64,000 bases of DNA from Nesterenkonia populi (GTDB taxonomy: Bacteria; Actinomycetota; Actinomycetes; Actinomycetales; Micrococcaceae): contig NZ_VOIL01000001.1 of the NCBI RefSeq assembly GCF_007994735.1, positions 2,473,626 to 2,537,625 of the forward strand, read 5' to 3'. Position numbers and translations under genes: made by a program. This document shows, in pieces, positions 61,208-64,000 of this stretch (the stretch's first letter is position 1; each line of letters begins with the position of its first letter). Below the pieces are notes generated by a model. It was not told the DNA's origin, searched no databases, and saw only the letters and a list, made by a program, of their open reading frames with translations.

Positions 61208-63772
61208 ATGGCATCCCTATTGCAACGGCTAGGGCTTTTCGCCGCTCGCCGCGCCAAGACTGTCATTGCCGCCTGGTTCGCTCTTCTGGCCATCGCAGTG
61301 ACCTCATTCCTCTCATTCGGAGGTGAGCTCACGGACCAGATCACGATGCCGGACCTTGAGAGCACCGACGTCACGAACCGGCTCGCGGAAGAGATTCCCG
61401 AAGCCAGCGGGGGCAGCGGAAGTGCTGTCCTGCAGACCACTGATGGCGAACCCTTTGATCAGGGGCAGATTTCGGACATCGCTGATCTGGCTGCTCAGCT
61501 GGAGCGCGAATCTGCCGTTGACTCTGTCACCGACCCCTTCGTCTCCGAAGAGGAGATGGCTGAGGCCCAGGACGAGCTGGAGGACGGACGTGCCGAGCTG
61601 GAGGAGGGCCAGGAGGAGCTCGACCGTGCACGCGAAGAGATTGAAGGCGGGACAGACGAGATAGAAGCCGGCTATGAGGAGCTTTCCTCGGCGCAGGCCG
61701 AGCTTGATGCCGCAATCGAGGAAGCGCGGACCGAAGGCTGGTACGACGCGGCGGCGGCGCAGTTCGAGCAGCAGCAGGCAGAGATTGACGCTGGGGTGGA
61801 CGCCTTGGACGAATCGGCCGCAGAGTTGGACGCCGGTGCCGAGGAGTTGAGCGCATCCGAGGATGAGCTCGCCAGCGGACAGGCTGAGCTCGAACGGGGC
61901 GAGGAGTTTCTCGAGCTTGCCTCAGGCGCCCAGATGGTGGCCGACGAGGACAATGTCGCCATCATGATGATCAATTTCCATGAACCGATGGAGAGCGTCG
62001 GCGTCGAAGAGCTCGGAGATGTCTCTGAGACTCTGACCGGCAGCGAGATCAGCGGCGTAGAAGTGCTGCCCTCCGGCGATCTGGACACCGAAATGCCGCA
62101 CCTGTTCTCCGTAGCCGAGGCCATCGGACTCATGATCGCCGCCGCAGTGCTGCTGATTATGCTGGGAACGCTCATCGGCGCCGGCCTGCCGCTGCTGAAC
62201 GCTTTGGTCGGCGTGGGCATCGGCGTGGCTGGAGCGATGGCCTTCTCCGGCATCTTCGACATGATGTCCATGACCCCGGTCCTCGGACTGATGCTCGGAC
62301 TGGCCGTAGGAATCGACTATTCACTCTTCATCCTGCACCGGCACCGCCGTCAGCTGAAAGACGGCATGGGCCTCAGAACGTCCATAGGTTTGGCCAACGG
62401 CACTGCGGGCAACGCTGTGGTCTTCGCCGGGGCCACTGTGATCATCGCGCTGCTCGCGCTCAATGTCACAGGTCTGCCCTTCCTCGCACTGATGGGCTCG
62501 GTGGCGGCAGCATGTGTTGCCGTGGCTGTCCTGCTGGCAGTGACCATGACTCCGGCCATGATGTCGCTGGCGGGCCCCCGCCTGCTCACCCGCAAGGAGC
62601 GCCGCCGGGGCGAAGCGCCCCGGGCCCAGGAGATCACTCAGCCGCTGAGCACCCCCAAGGCGCTGGGCATAGCCGCATCGGCGCTCGCAGCCCTGGCTAT
62701 TCTGGCGGTCCCCACCCTGTCACTGCGCCTGGGGCTGCCGGACGCCAGCTCCAATGCAGAGGATTCCGACGCGTATCAAGCGTATGTGGCGACCGAAGAG
62801 GCCTTCGGCGAAGGGTTCAATGGACCGCTTCTGGTGACGGCTGACCTCCCCGGCGGGCTGGGCGAGGAGGAAGCGACCGATCATCAGATAGACATTGCTA
62901 GGTCCTTGGAGGACCACTCCGAGATCTCAGCGACCATTCCTGCAGCACTGAACGATGACTATTCGCTCGCTGTCTTCCAAGTCATTCCTGAAGAGGGGCC
63001 CGCCGCAGAATCCGTCGAAGAGCTGGTGTATGACCTGCGTGGGGATGATGCCCTGACCGGCGCGGGCCTCGAAGGGGTGGATATTTCTGTGGCAGGGCTT
63101 CCTGCCACAAATATTGACATTTCGGATGTCATATCTGATGTGATGCCGCTTTATCTGGCTTTGGTCATCGGTCTCTCTCTGGTCCTCATGATCATCGTCT
63201 TCCGATCGATTCTGCTGCCGGTGATTGCGACACTCGGCTTTGTCGGCTCTATCGCCTCCGCCATGGGCGTCGTGGTCGCAGTGTTCCAGTGGGGGTGGTT
63301 CGGCGACATCTTTGGGATCACAGAACCTGGTCCGATTGTCACTTTCCTGCCAGTCATCACGATAGGCATCCTCTTCGGCCTGGCTATGGACTACCAGCTG
63401 TTCACCGCTTCAGGCATGCGCGAAGCGTATGCTCACGGCGCGCCCCCACGCCTGGCTGTCCGCCAGGGCCTCCATGCCGGACGATCCGTCGTCACAGCGG
63501 CGGCGCTCATCATGGGATCTGTCTTCGGCGGCTTCGTATTCACACCCGATCCGATCACCGCCTCGATCGGCCTGGCCCTCGCGGTGGGCGTTCTGCTCGA
63601 CGCGTTCGTCGTTCGCCTTCTGCTGGTTCCCGCGCTGCTGCACCTTGCAGGGCCGGCGGCATGGTGGCTGCCCACATGGCTGGACCGGATTCTGCCGGAT
63701 GCAGACGTTGAAGGCACAGCACTTGAACGGCACGTGGACACGCAGAGCACAGCTGCGGAAGCGCAGAGCTAG
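61208..63772 (+). CDS. MMPL-family RND exporter with a coiled-coil periplasmic-side insertion
   Basis: An 854-residue MMPL transporter with 12 helices in two halves. The first helix is AKTVIAAWFALLAIAVTSFL. The GxxxDY proton-relay motifs are GLMLGLAVGIDYSLFILHRH (first half) and GILFGLAMDYQLFTASGMRE (second half). Between helix 1 and 2, residues about 115-240 are Glu/Ala-rich heptad-like repeats (EDGRAELEEGQEELDRAREE, SSAQAELDAAIEEA), a long extracellular coiled coil like those in YhgE-type proteins. ATG 61208 is chosen since upstream codons are shadow. A TetR gene precedes it. Substrates could be lipids or drugs. Confidence 0.9.
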   Translation: MASLLQRLGLFAARRAKTVIAAWFALLAIAVTSFLSFGGELTDQITMPDLESTDVTNRLAEEIPEASGGSGSAVLQTTDGEPFDQGQISDIADLAAQLERESAVDSVTDPFVSEEEMAEAQDELEDGRAELEEGQEELDRAREEIEGGTDEIEAGYEELSSAQAELDAAIEEARTEGWYDAAAAQFEQQQAEIDAGVDALDESAAELDAGAEELSASEDELASGQAELERGEEFLELASGAQMVADEDNVAIMMINFHEPMESVGVEELGDVSETLTGSEISGVEVLPSGDLDTEMPHLFSVAEAIGLMIAAAVLLIMLGTLIGAGLPLLNALVGVGIGVAGAMAFSGIFDMMSMTPVLGLMLGLAVGIDYSLFILHRHRRQLKDGMGLRTSIGLANGTAGNAVVFAGATVIIALLALNVTGLPFLALMGSVAAACVAVAVLLAVTMTPAMMSLAGPRLLTRKERRRGEAPRAQEITQPLSTPKALGIAASALAALAILAVPTLSLRLGLPDASSNAEDSDAYQAYVATEEAFGEGFNGPLLVTADLPGGLGEEEATDHQIDIARSLEDHSEISATIPAALNDDYSLAVFQVIPEEGPAAESVEELVYDLRGDDALTGAGLEGVDISVAGLPATNIDISDVISDVMPLYLALVIGLSLVLMIIVFRSILLPVIATLGFVGSIASAMGVVVAVFQWGWFGDIFGITEPGPIVTFLPVITIGILFGLAMDYQLFTASGMREAYAHGAPPRLAVRQGLHAGRSVVTAAALIMGSVFGGFVFTPDPITASIGLALAVGVLLDAFVVRLLLVPALLHLAGPAAWWLPTWLDRILPDADVEGTALERHVDTQSTAAEAQS

Positions 63773-63840
63773 CTGAGCATCCGCGCCCAAAAGAAGGAGC
63801 AGACAGGCCCGGCGCCTGCCAGCACAGCCATTCAGCCTCG

Positions 63841-63914
63841 TAGGGAGTGCGGGACTTGAACCCGCGACCCAAGGATTATGAGTCCTCTGCTCTAACCAGC
63901 TGAGCTAACTCCCC
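63841..63914 (-). tRNA. tRNA-Met (CAT anticodon), elongator type
   Basis: On the minus strand the sequence begins GGGGAGTTAGCTCAGC and has the anticodon loop CTCATAA, the T-loop GGTTCAAGTC and ends ACTCCCTA. The 7-bp acceptor stem closes with a G-U pair at position 1-72. CCA is not encoded. The 74-base cloverleaf with G-U closing pair and a CAT anticodon fits elongator tRNA-Met better than initiator, which would have mismatch 1-72. The lysidine-modified Ile2 tRNA is a less likely alternative. Confidence 0.92.
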
Positions 63915-64000
63915 TCGCCCCCTGCAGAGGGGCCGCTTCATCCTATCCGAGGACCCTGAAGACGGTCGCATCTGGCCCAGCTCCGGCTCAGGCCAAGGGA

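Noticed and set aside
63841..63914. tRNA gene as attachment site of the accessory region
   Set aside because: No integrase gene and no repeat of the tRNA 3' end were seen, and core-like genes lie between the tRNA and the region.

Overview
The window reads as a high-GC actinobacterial chromosome, most likely a member of the Micrococcaceae. The very acidic, Glu/Asp-rich exported proteins suggest a Nesterenkonia-like halotolerant or alkaliphilic organism; the genus is my inference. Support comes from the gene orders secA / Rv3235-like gene / LysM gene, dxr-rseP-ispG-GNAT and rpsB-tsf-pyrH-frr-cdsA, a pdtaS-like kinase beside the large NAD-glutamate dehydrogenase, and several probable leaderless promoters.

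Core block 1 (1-23.4 kb). On the minus strand are a partial pdtaS-like sensor kinase, NAD-glutamate dehydrogenase, a ParA/CpaE-like ATPase and a SAF-domain protein. Small plus-strand genes follow (excisionase-type HTH, LysM, Rv3235-like), then secA. Next is a cluster of acidic exported proteins: a lipoprotein, an OmpA-like protein, and two divergent lipoproteins whose promoters are near-duplicates of each other. A Ser/Thr kinase and an ECF-type sigma factor come next, then the isoprenoid genes ispG and dxr around the site-2 protease rseP, and an AbiEi/DUF559-like protein.

Transport and core block 2 (23.5-35.1 kb). A LytS/LytTR two-component system is in one operon with a DUF485 protein and a cation:acetate-type symporter. 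Divergent from it is an OFA-family MFS transporter behind a CRP/GlxR-like site. The translation and lipid cluster rpsB, tsf, pyrH, frr, cdsA follows on the minus strand with a DivIVA-domain protein, and then an M23 peptidase gene.

Accessory region (35.1-56.4 kb). This stretch lies between the intact M23 gene and a decayed, 5'-truncated second copy of it. It opens with a HIT-family pseudogene, a 47-residue aromatic cationic peptide gene and a restriction-endonuclease-like remnant. A ten-gene peptide-scavenging operon then runs leftward from 49.2 kb: oligopeptide ABC permeases and ATPases, an N-succinylamino-acid-racemase-like enolase, an amidase, a D-aminoacylase, the binding protein, an M20 deacylase and a COG3375-type GNAT. 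It is flanked by a divergent two-HTH Lrp/AsnC regulator. After IS3-like debris, a second module (M20 divergent from GNAT, SIS protein and racemase) repeats the three chemical steps. Together the genes fit import of D-residue-containing peptides or N-acyl-D-amino acids, release of the D-amino acid, N-acylation, racemisation and deacylation to the L-amino acid. Rhodanese and other gene fragments close the region.

Right end (56.5-64 kb). A relatively AT-rich TupA-like ATP-grasp gene is followed by an MFS transporter and a frameshifted alpha/beta hydrolase. A TetR regulator and an MMPL exporter follow, with two related candidate TetR operators, and then tRNA-Met(CAT).
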